Source of the DNA: Myroides odoratus DSM 2801
Lineage (GTDB): Bacteria; Bacteroidota; Bacteroidia; Flavobacteriales; Flavobacteriaceae
Direction of reading: 5' to 3'
NCBI RefSeq assembly: GCF_000243275.1
Contig: NZ_CM001437.1
Coordinates: forward strand, 738,703 to 802,702
DNA length: 64,000 nt
Within the stretch, counting starts at the first letter, position 1. Every line of letters begins with the position of its first letter. Under the pieces are notes generated by a model, which saw only the letters and a program-made list of their open reading frames with translations, was not told where the DNA came from and did no database searches. Made by a program: the position numbers and the translations under genes. Below are positions 28,155 through 36,956 of the stretch, piece after piece.

Positions 28155-30050
28155 ATGAGTAAATTAAACGATATATTTAAAAATAATGCAGTAAAATACG
28201 GAGCTATTTTACTAGTTGGACTTCTTTTGGGCTGGTTGGTTTTTGGAGGATCAGCTACGCATGAACACAATGGAGAACCTGCACCGACAGAAGAGGCAGC
28301 AGTCGTTTGGACTTGTTCCATGCACCCTCAAATCAAAATGGACAAACCAGGAAAATGTCCTTTATGTGCGATGGATTTAATTCCACTGAAATCTTCAGGT
28401 GGTGGAGATGATGCCATTGATGATGATGCCATCCAAATGTCAAAAGAAGCTGTTGCTTTAGCGAATATTCAAACTACAGTGGTAGGTCGTCAAGATGCAA
28501 TCAAAGACCTGCAGCTCTATGGAACTATTCAGGTAGACGAACGTTTACAGCAATCCCAAACGTCACACGTCAATGGGCGTATCGAGAAATTATTTATCAA
28601 TTTCACTGGTGAATCTGTTAAACAAGGACAGCTTATTGCAACCATCTATTCACCTGATTTATTAAATGCACAGCAAGAGTTGTTAGAAGCGAAGAAATTA
28701 ACGGATTTCCAACCGCTATTACTCGATGCAGCCAAAGAGAAATTGAGGTTGTGGAAAATGTCCGATGCTCAAATCAACAAAATCCTTTCAACAGGCAAAG
28801 TTTCGCCTTATGTGAGTATAACAGCGAATACGAGTGGAATTGTAACAGCAAAAAACGTCAATCAAGGGGATTACATCAATCAGGGATCAGTCTTGTATAG
28901 TATTTCGAACATGACTAAGCTTTGGGCCGTTTTTGAGGCGTATGAAGCGGATTTACCTTTCTTAAAAGAGGGAGATGTATTGGAATATACGCTTCAAAGT
29001 ATACCTGGAAAAGTATACCGCGGGAAGATTTCCTTCATCAATCCTATTATTGATGCAACTTCTCGTACAGCCAAAATTCGCGTGGAAACAGATAATAAGG
29101 ATCAAGCGTTAAAACCAGAGATGTACGCTACAGCAACGGTTCAAGCACCAATTCGAGAGCACAACAATCAATTGGTTATTCCGAAATCAGCTGTATTGTG
29201 GACGGGAAAACGCTCTGTTATTTACGTGAAACAACCTGATACTAATACACCTGCTTTCAAAATGAGGGAAATTGTTTTAGGGCCATCATTAGGGGATAAT
29301 TACGTAGTCACTTCAGGTTTAAAAGATGGGGAAGAAATTGTAACTAGAGGGGTATTTACTGTTGATTCTAGTGCGCAATTGGAAGGAAAACCAAGCATGA
29401 TGAACAATGACACACCTACTATTACACATGCAGAAAATGAAGGACACGCGATGTTTACTGTTTCTGGTAATTGTGATATGTGTAAAGCGCGTATTGAAAA
29501 AGCGGCGAAAAGCGTAGCTGGTGTAGTAAGTGCAACTTGGAGTTCGAAAGACCAAATGTTACATGTGAACTTTGATAAAACCAAAGCAGATCAACGCAAA
29601 GTAAGTCAAGCCATTGCTGCTGCAGGTCATGATACGGAATTGGATAAGGCATCAGACAAAGCCTACGATGCACTACCTTCTTGTTGTTTGTATAGCAGAG
29701 ATCAAGCGAAACCGAAGCAACAAGAACAAGCGAAACACGATCAACATCAAGCAACGCCTACAAAACCAATGGCAAAAGACGGCCATCAAGGGCATGCCAT
29801 GCTGAAGGTGAAAGGAAACTGTGTCATGTGTAAAGAGCGCATTGAAACAGCTGCTAAAAGTGTAGCAGGCGTTTCTACGGCTACTTGGGATGTAAATGCA
29901 AAAGTATTACACCTCAACTTTGACAAGGCTAAAACCGATGAAAAAAAGGTAAGTAAAGTCATTGCAGCGGCAGGTCATGATACTGCTTTTGACAAAGCAC
30001 AGGACAAAACCTACAACAGTTTACACGGTTGTTGTCAATATGAACGCTAA
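28155..30050 (+). CDS. cusB: CusB-like adaptor with heavy-metal-binding domain and two HMA domains
   Basis: Start at the ATG at 28155, 10 bp after the TolC stop; 631 residues. After a membrane anchor (residues 13-33) comes a small heavy-metal-binding domain, WTCSMHPQIKMDKPGKCPLC, followed by AMDLIPL. A full membrane-fusion protein with barrel-sandwich and beta-barrel segments follows. The last 200 residues hold two HMA (copper-chaperone-like) domains with GNCDMCK and GNCVMCK metal sites, separated by a charged His-containing linker. Each domain ends in a second Cys pair (PSCCLY, HGCCQY). The two HMA units are close duplicates. Adaptors normally end without HMA domains, so the fusion probably lets the adaptor collect Cu(I)/Ag(I) in the periplasm. 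Confidence 0.9.
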   Translation: MSKLNDIFKNNAVKYGAILLVGLLLGWLVFGGSATHEHNGEPAPTEEAAVVWTCSMHPQIKMDKPGKCPLCAMDLIPLKSSGGGDDAIDDDAIQMSKEAVALANIQTTVVGRQDAIKDLQLYGTIQVDERLQQSQTSHVNGRIEKLFINFTGESVKQGQLIATIYSPDLLNAQQELLEAKKLTDFQPLLLDAAKEKLRLWKMSDAQINKILSTGKVSPYVSITANTSGIVTAKNVNQGDYINQGSVLYSISNMTKLWAVFEAYEADLPFLKEGDVLEYTLQSIPGKVYRGKISFINPIIDATSRTAKIRVETDNKDQALKPEMYATATVQAPIREHNNQLVIPKSAVLWTGKRSVIYVKQPDTNTPAFKMREIVLGPSLGDNYVVTSGLKDGEEIVTRGVFTVDSSAQLEGKPSMMNNDTPTITHAENEGHAMFTVSGNCDMCKARIEKAAKSVAGVVSATWSSKDQMLHVNFDKTKADQRKVSQAIAAAGHDTELDKASDKAYDALPSCCLYSRDQAKPKQQEQAKHDQHQATPTKPMAKDGHQGHAMLKVKGNCVMCKERIETAAKSVAGVSTATWDVNAKVLHLNFDKAKTDEKKVSKVIAAAGHDTAFDKAQDKTYNSLHGCCQYER

Positions 30051-30249
30051 TTTAGCTTAGAAACCAAGGGAAATCGCTAAAAAGAAAAGGATTCAATTTT
30101 CTAATTTCCAATCAGTTATTTTATTATTTTCATTTTTATGCGATTATCCTTGGTGTTTCTATAAAAAATAGAATATATTTGCACCATCAAAATGAGAAAG
30201 TATCAGTACTATTTCTTTTTGGTGGTCTTTAAATCATTCGTGATTTAAT

Positions 30250-30323
30250 GGTCCAGTAGCTCAGCTGGATAGAGCAACTGCCTTCTAAGCAGTAGGTCTC
30301 AGGTTCGAATCCTGACTGGATCA
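30250..30323 (+). tRNA. tRNA-Arg (anticodon UCU)
   Basis: 74 bases fold as a complete cloverleaf. The acceptor is GGTCCAG/CTGGATC, the D arm GCTC...GAGC, and the anticodon stem ACTGC/GCAGT with loop CTTCTAA (TCT at 30284-30286). The T arm is TCAGG-TTCGAAT-CCTGA, the discriminator is A, and CCA is not encoded. Its 3' half is duplicated at 32435. Confidence 0.96.
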
Positions 30324-30328
30324 CAAAA
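30279..30328. repeat. Attachment-site core in the tRNA 3' end (left copy)
   Basis: These 50 bp match 32435-32484 at 49 of 50 positions, the single change being T/C in ggTctc/ggCctc. The repeat runs from the anticodon arm to four A residues past the tRNA end, as for integrases that use tRNA 3' ends. Confidence 0.85.
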
Positions 30329-30356
30329 AAGCCTTCGATTTTTCGAAGGCTTTTTT
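30325..30356 (+). terminator. Terminator of the tRNA-Arg transcript
   Basis: A 14-bp perfect stem (AAAAAAGCCTTCGA and complement) around TTTT starts one base after the tRNA and is followed by more T residues. Confidence 0.85.
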
Positions 30357-30697
30357 TATTTATAAAATCTTCATAGAAAACCTTCCTTTCTCCTCAATAC
30401 GTGTTGATTATACAAATTCTCTCCTCGTCACAAACAAAAGTGTGAATAAAATCATAACAAAAATATTAACATAACTTAATTATTTTACCTATTTTTGCTC
30501 ATATTTTAAAATACAAATAATAAAAAACAAAAATAAACAGCTTAAATTCTTAATTATTTAAACAAAAAAGGTAAATAATGAGGAATAAATTTAAAAAAAT
30601 CAACAAACTAATTGGATTGTTGATTTCCCCTACGAATGCGCCATATACCAAAGCACATGCCTAATCAATGAAACACTAAAATTGTTATACTTTACTA
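30357..30697. other. AT-rich intergenic stretch at the left edge of the 2.1 kb island
   Basis: About 340 bp, very A-rich. No gene or defined repeat is seen. It must hold the promoter of the following lipoprotein gene, but no -7 box is convincing. Confidence 0.5.
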
Positions 30698-31447
30698 ATG
30701 AACAAATTACTACTACTCTTACCTTTATTAGCATTCTTCTCGTGTACAAGTGATAATAACTCCAAAGACAACCCTGATAATTCCAAGTTAAAATTAAAAA
30801 GTATTACCTACACCGAATCTATAGGTGATGAATTCAACAACGAAGTTGAATACAAAACAATCCTAGAATATTTTTATGGTTCAAATGGTTATGTCAATAA
30901 AGTTAAAACCTATGAAGAGTATGATCAATCCGTAACCTATGATTATTATGACTATGAACAAAACCAGGTTACTCAATGGAAATACGAATTAGAGGGAAGA
31001 AACGTAACATCCAATTACTTTTATCAAAACGATTTACTTATCAAATCAATTAATACAGAAGAAGAAGGGCCACATATCAAAGAATTTGAATATGATTCGG
31101 TTAAGAATTTAGTGAAAGAAGTGTATACAATTGCCACTCAAGCAAATGATAGTTCAACGACGACTTTTACGTATGATGCTCTTGGTAATATTGTAAATGA
31201 AGTATATGCTTATAATGATCATGATGCTACAGTTACGGCCTATGAATACGATAACCACCACCACCCTTTTACTCATGTATTCCCTAAGAATTACTTAAAA
31301 ACTAGGTTCATCGGTCCAAATAATAGGACGAAGGAAACTAATTTAAAAACAGGAGAAACTAGCGTAACGAAATATGAGTACAACGCACAAGGTTATCCAA
31401 TTAAAGAAGTTCAAAATGGTAGGACTATGATCTATACTTACATATAA
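30698..31447 (+). CDS. Lipoprotein with YD-repeat-like segments
   Basis: A 249-residue protein with a lipoprotein signal (MNKLLLLLPLLAFFSC, lipidated Cys16) and an Asn/Asp-rich linker. At least five degenerate beta repeats of the YD type follow: YDYYDYEQNQV, FEYDSVKNLVKEV, FTYDALGNIVNEV, YEYDNHHHP and YEYNAQGYPIKEV. Such repeats build beta-solenoid or shell structures in Rhs-like and many Bacteroidota lipoproteins. The function here is unknown. The gene lies between the intact tRNA-Arg and the partial tRNA copy, so it is probably mobile cargo. Confidence 0.75.
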   Translation: MNKLLLLLPLLAFFSCTSDNNSKDNPDNSKLKLKSITYTESIGDEFNNEVEYKTILEYFYGSNGYVNKVKTYEEYDQSVTYDYYDYEQNQVTQWKYELEGRNVTSNYFYQNDLLIKSINTEEEGPHIKEFEYDSVKNLVKEVYTIATQANDSSTTTFTYDALGNIVNEVYAYNDHDATVTAYEYDNHHHPFTHVFPKNYLKTRFIGPNNRTKETNLKTGETSVTKYEYNAQGYPIKEVQNGRTMIYTYI

Positions 31448-31668
31448 CAATAAATCACACTCAGCGTAAGATTTTCACTTCTACATATTAAATCACTACT
31501 ATCATTTCACTTCAATAATAAGAAACTGACGAAATAAAATTTTTCCCAGTAAAATAGGCATCTAAAAAATTCCAATCGTTTTTATATCAAAATTTTATCT
31601 AGTTATAACTTAGCCATAATTTGAACGTGTAGCAATGTAAATACTTTATTAACTATAAATTATAAAAA

Positions 31669-32277
31669 ATGAAAAAAATTACCTTACTTTTTATTATGTT
31701 AATTGGACTAATAGGAATTCAAACTAATGCTCAATCTGCAAAAGAAATGCTTGCCGAGATAGAAGGCAAATGGGAATTAGATAATAATAATAATGTAACT
31801 TTTGTCAGAGTCATTGAAGCTCCTGGAATATCTAAAGAAGATATCTATAATAGGGCTCTAAATTATTTTACTTATAACTATGGTAGTGGTAAGTCAGTTA
31901 TACAAACTCAAGATAAAGAATCGGGTCTTGTTGTTGGAAAAGGTATATACAAGGATGTTCATATTGGAATGTCGCTTATAACTACTTATGTTGATGCTTG
32001 GCACATTCTAAGAGTTGATGCTAAGGATGGTAAAGCGAGGGCTATAATAACTTTAACTCAATACGAAAAGAAAATAACTGGAGGAAACACACCTCCAAAT
32101 TATTCTACTGAAGATATAGCTTCTACCTATCCTATCAATCCTAAAGGAAATCAAAAAACGATTATGACGAAAGCGTTTTATAAAACATACCAAAGGGCAT
32201 ATAAAACATTAGATTCTCTTGAAAGAACAATACTTGAAGGGAGTACATCTAAAAGTATCGAAAATGATGATTGGTAG
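31669..32277 (+). CDS. Exported DUF4468-like protein
   Basis: A 202-residue protein with a signal peptide ending at IQTNAQ. The block VTFVRVIEAPGISKEDIYNR and the following ALNYFTYNYG segment match the pattern of DUF4468 proteins with a TBP-like fold, which are frequent in Bacteroidota. A long strand-rich middle (TYVDAWHILRVDAKDGKAR) agrees with that. Role unknown. It is second of the two genes in the segment bounded by the tRNA repeats. Confidence 0.72.
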   Translation: MKKITLLFIMLIGLIGIQTNAQSAKEMLAEIEGKWELDNNNNVTFVRVIEAPGISKEDIYNRALNYFTYNYGSGKSVIQTQDKESGLVVGKGIYKDVHIGMSLITTYVDAWHILRVDAKDGKARAIITLTQYEKKITGGNTPPNYSTEDIASTYPINPKGNQKTIMTKAFYKTYQRAYKTLDSLERTILEGSTSKSIENDDW

Positions 32278-32434
32278 CATACTACTAAACCTAGTAAAAA
32301 CAAAGCTTACAAGCGTTTTGAAACTGGTAACCTAAAACTGGTTTAAAAAACGTTAAAACAGCGAAACACACCTAAATAAGACATTTAAGTCGCTGTAAAA
32401 CAAGTAATTACTTTTTGTAAAAAATAAGGAGATT

Positions 32435-32484
32435 TGCCTTCTAAGCAGTAGGCCTCAGGTTCGAATCCTGACTGGATCACAAAA
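32435..32484. repeat. Partial tRNA-Arg copy: attachment site of the integrase-bearing element
   Basis: 49 of 50 bases are identical to the 3' part of tRNA-Arg at 30279-30328. It lacks the acceptor 5' strand and D arm, so it is not a gene. The integrase begins 183 bp to the right. This is the left boundary of the large element and at the same time the right boundary of the 2.1 kb segment. Confidence 0.85.
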
Positions 32485-32486
32485 CG

Positions 32487-32514
32487 AAAACCTTATACAT
32501 TTGTATAAGGTTTT
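32487..32514. terminator. Terminator after the partial tRNA copy
   Basis: A 13-bp perfect stem (AAAACCTTATACA / TGTATAAGGTTTT) with a TT gap and a following T run. It insulates the integrase from upstream transcription. Confidence 0.8.
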
Positions 32515-32667
32515 TTTTATACAAATAAGCCGTTTTATATAATTTAATTTACATATTTATATAAACCATATAGAATAAAACGTATATTTGCTGTGCAATG
32601 GTTGTGCAAGATTTACCACTCTTAACTGTTGTAAAAAAATATATGTCAAATTTTAAACCCTATCAAA

Positions 32668-33984
32668 ATGGCTACTGTTAAGTTCCTTATCAGAGGTAAT
32701 TCTGATCCTTCTATCTTATATATTAGATTTTCTCATACTCGAGAAATTGATGTATTCCAAAAAACACAAATATTAATAAATCCAGCTCATTGGGATTCAA
32801 AAAAAGAACAAGTAAAAAACATTCTTTCTGTAAAAAATAGAAATGAAATCAATCTTAAACTTTCTGAACTAAAAGTATTTATTCTAACTGAGTTTAATAA
32901 CTCCTATATTCAAGGTGAAATAATAGATAAGATATGGGTAAAGGACAAAATAAATGAATTCTTCAATAGACCTGCATCAGAATCAAACTTCAAAATAAAG
33001 AAAGAGGAGATTTTCTTTACATCTTTTGCCTCCTGGTGGTTAAAAGAAATCGCACCAACGTATAAAATTTCAGCTAAAAAATACATGACTGAAATCACAA
33101 TTAAACATTACGAAAGAACAAGAGATTTGTTTATTGAATTTGAGCACAACAATCAAATTAAGATTGCGGACATAGACAACAAGATATTAGACGACTTTAG
33201 CCAATATCTAACAAAAAACAAACAATTTTCTACATCCACAGTGGAACGACAAATTAGTAGAGCTAAATTCTTTTGTCAAAGGGCTGAAAAAATGAACCTA
33301 AAGGTAAATAAATCATATAGAGAAACTGTCTATGTAGAACAAGAAGAAATTGAATACAAAGAACCTTACCTAGATCATAACGAAATAAATAGTATTTTTA
33401 ATCTTAAAATAAAAGACAAAAATATTGATGCTATACGTGATAATTTCATAATTGGATTATGGACAGGACTTCGCGTTTCAGATTTTTTAAATCAATTGTT
33501 GATTGATCACATTCAAGGGGGGTTTATCTTAATCAAAACAACTAAAACAAAACAAAAAGTAGCAATTCCATTGCATCCACAAGTAGAATCAATTCTAAAA
33601 AAATGGAATGGACTACCCCCTAAGACATACGATCAACTATTTAATGAAGAAATTAAAAACATTTGCGAGACTGCAAAAATAAATAACGTTATAATAGGCG
33701 GCAAAGTCGAAATTAAATTTGATGATAAAACAGGGAAAAATATAAGTAGAAAAAATATTGGTGAATATAAAAAACACGAACTTGTAACTTCTCATATATG
33801 CAGAAGATCATTCGCAACCAACCACTTTGGCAAAGTTCCCAATAAAATTATTATGGATGTTTGTGGTTGGAAATCTGAGAGACAAATGCTTGAATACATT
33901 AAGCAAACCAATATTGAAAGTGCTATGGTATTAGCCGAATATTGGGAAAAAGAAATAAAAAAACTTGAAATAGAAGCCTTGTAA
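32668..33984 (+). CDS. Tyrosine-type integrase
   Basis: A 438-residue protein with the three-part layout of Bacteroidota phage and ICE integrases. An N-terminal arm-binding beta domain (residues 1-50, LYIRFSHTREIDVFQKTQI) is followed by a SAM-like core-binding domain (about 115-210) and the catalytic domain. The catalytic set is visible: Arg269 in WTGLRVSDF, a lysine near 293-297, His376 and Arg379 in SHICRRSF, Trp401 in CGWKSE, and nucleophile Tyr410 in MLEYIKQT. It should cut and rejoin the tRNA-Arg 3' end. Upstream, TATATTTG (32583-32590) fits a -7 box, and tgtgcaa is repeated at 32592 and 32603. Confidence 0.93.
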   Translation: MATVKFLIRGNSDPSILYIRFSHTREIDVFQKTQILINPAHWDSKKEQVKNILSVKNRNEINLKLSELKVFILTEFNNSYIQGEIIDKIWVKDKINEFFNRPASESNFKIKKEEIFFTSFASWWLKEIAPTYKISAKKYMTEITIKHYERTRDLFIEFEHNNQIKIADIDNKILDDFSQYLTKNKQFSTSTVERQISRAKFFCQRAEKMNLKVNKSYRETVYVEQEEIEYKEPYLDHNEINSIFNLKIKDKNIDAIRDNFIIGLWTGLRVSDFLNQLLIDHIQGGFILIKTTKTKQKVAIPLHPQVESILKKWNGLPPKTYDQLFNEEIKNICETAKINNVIIGGKVEIKFDDKTGKNISRKNIGEYKKHELVTSHICRRSFATNHFGKVPNKIIMDVCGWKSERQMLEYIKQTNIESAMVLAEYWEKEIKKLEIEAL

Positions 33985-33985
33985 T

Positions 33986-34387
33986 ATGGAAGAAAAAACA
34001 ATTATTGAAAACCCTGCTGAACGAATTAAAATGATTGCCAAAGCAATGGGGATTACTGTAAGAGATTTAAGCAATAAACTTGGATATAAGACTCAATCAA
34101 CCCTTAGTTCTATTATCTATGGTAAGACTTCATCTATAACTGTTACATTCGCTGAAAACGCAGTTAAACATTGTCCAGAGATTAATTATCTATTTCTTAC
34201 CAAAGGGGAACTTCCCGTTTTGATTGTAGACAATTCTATTTTGCAGCTGCAAAAGCAAATGCTTGGAGTTGCTGACGAAATTACCAATCAGCAAATCTTA
34301 GCTAAACTAGATGTTATTGCTAAAACTCAAATACGTATTCTTAAAGAGATTGAAGAACTAAAGAAAACGAACAAGCCACTCGATTGA
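33986..34387 (+). CDS. XRE-family helix-turn-helix protein
   Basis: A 133-residue protein starting 1 bp after the integrase stop, so co-transcribed. Residues 10-60 form a Cro/CI-type HTH (ERIKMIAKAMGITVRDLSNK and LGYKTQSTLSSIIYGK). The rest is helical with a possible coiled coil at the C-terminus (residues 80-130). It probably regulates integrase or excision. Its last codons form the left arm of a terminator. Confidence 0.85.
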   Translation: MEEKTIIENPAERIKMIAKAMGITVRDLSNKLGYKTQSTLSSIIYGKTSSITVTFAENAVKHCPEINYLFLTKGELPVLIVDNSILQLQKQMLGVADEITNQQILAKLDVIAKTQIRILKEIEELKKTNKPLD

Positions 34388-34397
34388 GTGGCTTGTT
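34370..34397. terminator. Terminator overlapping the end of the XRE gene
   Basis: A 12-bp perfect stem (aacaagccactc / gagtggcttgtt) around gatt. The core of the same hairpin, inverted, recurs at 35462-35483 at the far end of the small-protein block. Confidence 0.85.
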
Positions 34398-34399
34398 TG

Positions 34400-34570
34400 T
34401 TAGAAAATCTCATTATGCAGGTTCCCAATTTTTTTTAATTTTTTATTTGTGATTTTAGTTACTTTCTTTCGAATTTTTTCTTCGTGAGTTTTATCAAAGA
34501 TTTCTCTAATACCATAAATATTTTTTATTCTAATATCTCTTGCAATCTGTAATATAATTGATTTATTCAT
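34400..34570 (-). CDS. Small basic hypothetical protein, 56 residues
   Basis: ATG at 34570, TAA at 34402-34400. The product begins MNKSIILQIARDIRIKNIYG and is strongly lysine-rich in its second half. It lies 15 bp downstream of the next minus-strand gene and ends against the terminator of the XRE gene. Compact spacing and strand agreement with the two neighbours support it, but there is no family match that I recognise. Confidence 0.5.
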   Translation of the reverse strand: MNKSIILQIARDIRIKNIYGIREIFDKTHEEKIRKKVTKITNKKLKKIGNLHNEIF

Positions 34571-34585
34571 ATATACATATTTTAA

Positions 34586-34804
34586 TTAATAACTCTTATT
34601 TATTTCCTCTTTTACTTTTACATGTGGATAATATCCTTTACTAAATTTAGGCCCGTTCTTCTCCAGAAACTTATACACCTTCATTTTTTCATCAGAAAAT
34701 TGATCAATAGATGTCAACTCAAATTCAACAATGTAATAAATTAAGTCAAACATTAATGTTTCCATTATCATATCCAACTCTTCTTGGCTAATTTCGTGTT
34801 TCAT
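34586..34804 (-). CDS. Small hypothetical protein (paralogue of its upstream neighbour)
   Basis: A 72-residue, acidic, helical protein. The segment LMFDLIYYIVEFELTSIDQF and the following KVYKFLEKN align with LLMYILEHNIGSVSEM...SYNFLKDN of the protein at 34822, so the two are tandem duplicates that have diverged. Family not recognised. It is part of the reversed accessory block. Confidence 0.65.
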   Translation of the reverse strand: MKHEISQEELDMIMETLMFDLIYYIVEFELTSIDQFSDEKMKVYKFLEKNGPKFSKGYYPHVKVKEEINKSY

Positions 34805-34821
34805 AGAATCTGTAATAAAGT

Positions 34822-35052
34822 TTATCCTAATACTTTCTTCTTATTAATCTTTTTCATTCTCCTGTCAACAATGTCTATATGCTGTAATTCATTTGTTCTA
34901 TTATCCTTTAGAAAATTATATGAATCCTGGATATCTTTTGTCATCTCTGAAACAGAACCTATATTATGCTCTAAAATATACATCAATAAAGTATGAAGCA
35001 TAATATTCATCACCGAATTAAGTTGGCTTTTATCTCTAAAGTTTACTTCCAT
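34822..35052 (-). CDS. Small hypothetical protein (paralogue of its downstream neighbour)
   Basis: A 76-residue protein, helical with a basic C-terminus (RRMKKINKKK). It shares spacing of hydrophobic residues and the FL-K/D-N block with the protein at 34586, 17 bp downstream. Function unknown. Size, position next to a KAP ATPase and strand make it accessory cargo of the element. Confidence 0.65.
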   Translation of the reverse strand: MEVNFRDKSQLNSVMNIMLHTLLMYILEHNIGSVSEMTKDIQDSYNFLKDNRTNELQHIDIVDRRMKKINKKKVLG

Positions 35053-35461
35053 TGTTATCTTATTATTGATTAAGTAGCGTAAAAAGACTGCCTTAAATTA
35101 AGGCAGCCAATAACAAAATGTAAGATATTAAATCCCTTACACAATATTTATTATAGAACATGATGTTATTCAAAAAACGTATAATTTTTCCTAAAAAAAG
35201 CTGCCTTAAATATTCAAGACAGCCTAATGCAATTTTTAACTACGTATGAGTTTCCTAAGCCCACATATCATTATACTAAAATAAACAAAAAAACATCATA
35301 TATAAATAAATTATCTTAAAAATTAAAAATATTATATCATTTTAAATATTATACAAAACAACTAATTGATTTTTAATTCAATAATAAACAAAACGTTTTT
35401 TTTCTTAAATAAAATTTAATTTAAGGGCAGATTAACTAAGCATTTGTAAAAGTAAAAGCAA
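35053..35461. other. Gene-free stretch with two related hairpins
   Basis: About 410 bp, very AT-rich. A 9-bp perfect stem, CTGCCTTAA/TTAAGGCAG, lies at 35088-35106. An imperfect relative (gctgccttaaatattcaagacagc) lies at 35200-35223, so one hairpin looks like a decayed copy of the other. No gene is seen. Confidence 0.6.
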
Positions 35462-35483
35462 AAGCCACTCAATCGAGTGGCTT
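35462..35483 (-). terminator. Terminator of the KAP ATPase gene
   Basis: A 9-bp perfect stem (aagccactc / gagtggctt) around aatc, 30 bp past the stop at 35513. It is the exact reverse complement of the hairpin core at 34372-34395. Confidence 0.75.
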
Positions 35484-35512
35484 ACTTGTCTTTATAAATA
35501 TGAAGAATTAAT

Positions 35513-36916
35513 TTAATTAATTTTTATATCTTCAGTTAGGTTCAATTTATTTAATAAATAAGATAGTTTTATATCTGAGTATTCATAATTTAATGTATCG
35601 TTAGTTAATAATTGAAAAAAATAATCGTTATCGATTTCTGAATTTAGCTTTTGGTCATATTTATTTTCTGTGGAGTTCCATTCTATGAGTTCATTATTCC
35701 TCATATATCCTTTTTGATATGTTGAGTATAATTTAAGTAAATATGCTTCAATATGTGTAAATAATCTTTGGGAATGCTTATCTTCCGAGATAAAGGGTTT
35801 TGATATTTCATAAAATTCTCTCTGAATATCCCTTATGTGAGTGTTTTTAGAAGATAATTTCTGGTAATATTTAGGGTGAATTGTTTTTATATATACTAGG
35901 AATACAAAAATAGATGCGAATAAGAGACTATTATAATTCAATGTTCTCAACACTATTCTAGTGTGAGATAAGATTTTTTCTTGCTGTCGTAAAGTAAGAT
36001 TGCTTATTAATACTTTGCAGGTTTCTCTAAAAGTCTCTCGATCATGCTCAACCCCTCTATATTGATTTCTTTCTTCGGACTTAAAGAATACATCAAACTC
36101 AAAATATTCAAATAAATAATCAAAGAACTTATTAGGATCAGGCTCAGGAATGGAATATTCTATATCAATAAATCGCCTCAAATATTCGTTTGTGTCAATT
36201 TTTTCTGACCCATAAACGCCACAAATAGCATTTCCTAATTGCTCTTTATCAATGGAAAGAACAAATACTATATTAGGAACAGAAAAGAAATGTTTAATCT
36301 GTTCAAGCAAAAGTACAGCATAGTTAGGGCGACATCTGTCTAATTCATCGATTATAAATATTAAAGGTTTTCCATTTGATTCATTTGCTACAAATTCAGA
36401 TAAACTTTTCCTAAACTCTGAAATTGATTTTTTACGTTTAGAATATTCTTTAACATCTTCTTCAAATATCTCAAAAGCACTTTTAGAAGTATCTGTTATA
36501 GCATCAACTAATACTTCAGAATCTACATATCTATTTAGAAAAGCTTTCAAAATTGCTGGAGCAACATTCTTGGATATCACTGCTGCATTTTTTACGACTT
36601 TATTAAATTTATCTTCTTCTTTCTTATTTAAGATTTGTAACTCTCCAAGAAAAGCTGTTAATGGGTTATCTTCGAAATCATTTTCCCATGCATTGAAATA
36701 GATTGTTTTAAATTGTAAGTTTTTCAATGACTGCTCCCACATTTTGACAAAAGTAGACTTACCTGTTCCCCATTTATTATTAATAGCTAAAACAAACCCT
36801 TCTGGATAATTATCAATTATATTTGTTAATACTTCTGCATATTTTTCTCTTTCCAGTTTACAATTAGAAAAAGGCTTTTCTTCATTTATCTCTATATCGT
36901 TGTGTCTAAATTCCAT
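35513..36916 (-). CDS. KAP-family P-loop NTPase
   Basis: A 467-residue protein of the KAP family. Walker A is NNKWGTGKST (residues 46-55). YFNAWENDF follows about 20 residues later, and Walker B is LIFIIDELDRCRP (185-197). A further VPNIVFVLSIDKEQL sensor-type strand and YLRRFIDIEY complete the STAND-like core. KAP NTPases sit at membranes through helices inserted in the domain or through partner proteins, and many are encoded in defence islands and prophages. Here helices within the domain are short (AVISKNVAPAILKAF) and the upstream gene encodes a membrane protein, so a two-component system is likely (inference). The gene is transcribed against the integrase and the early operon. Confidence 0.88.
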   Translation of the reverse strand: MEFRHNDIEINEEKPFSNCKLEREKYAEVLTNIIDNYPEGFVLAINNKWGTGKSTFVKMWEQSLKNLQFKTIYFNAWENDFEDNPLTAFLGELQILNKKEEDKFNKVVKNAAVISKNVAPAILKAFLNRYVDSEVLVDAITDTSKSAFEIFEEDVKEYSKRKKSISEFRKSLSEFVANESNGKPLIFIIDELDRCRPNYAVLLLEQIKHFFSVPNIVFVLSIDKEQLGNAICGVYGSEKIDTNEYLRRFIDIEYSIPEPDPNKFFDYLFEYFEFDVFFKSEERNQYRGVEHDRETFRETCKVLISNLTLRQQEKILSHTRIVLRTLNYNSLLFASIFVFLVYIKTIHPKYYQKLSSKNTHIRDIQREFYEISKPFISEDKHSQRLFTHIEAYLLKLYSTYQKGYMRNNELIEWNSTENKYDQKLNSEIDNDYFFQLLTNDTLNYEYSDIKLSYLLNKLNLTEDIKIN

Positions 36917-36956
36917 AGTTAAAAGGGTAATCTTTTTATAATATATGAATATAAAA

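Noticed and set aside
22797..30160. Shared ccttggtgtttc at both ends of the second RND cluster as a transposition footprint
   Set aside because: Twelve bases in AT-rich DNA 7 kb apart, without inverted repeats or a transposase, is too weak to separate from chance.
32435..32508. Second tRNA-Arg gene
   Set aside because: Only the 3' half is present. The 5' acceptor strand and D arm are missing, so it is an attachment-site remnant.
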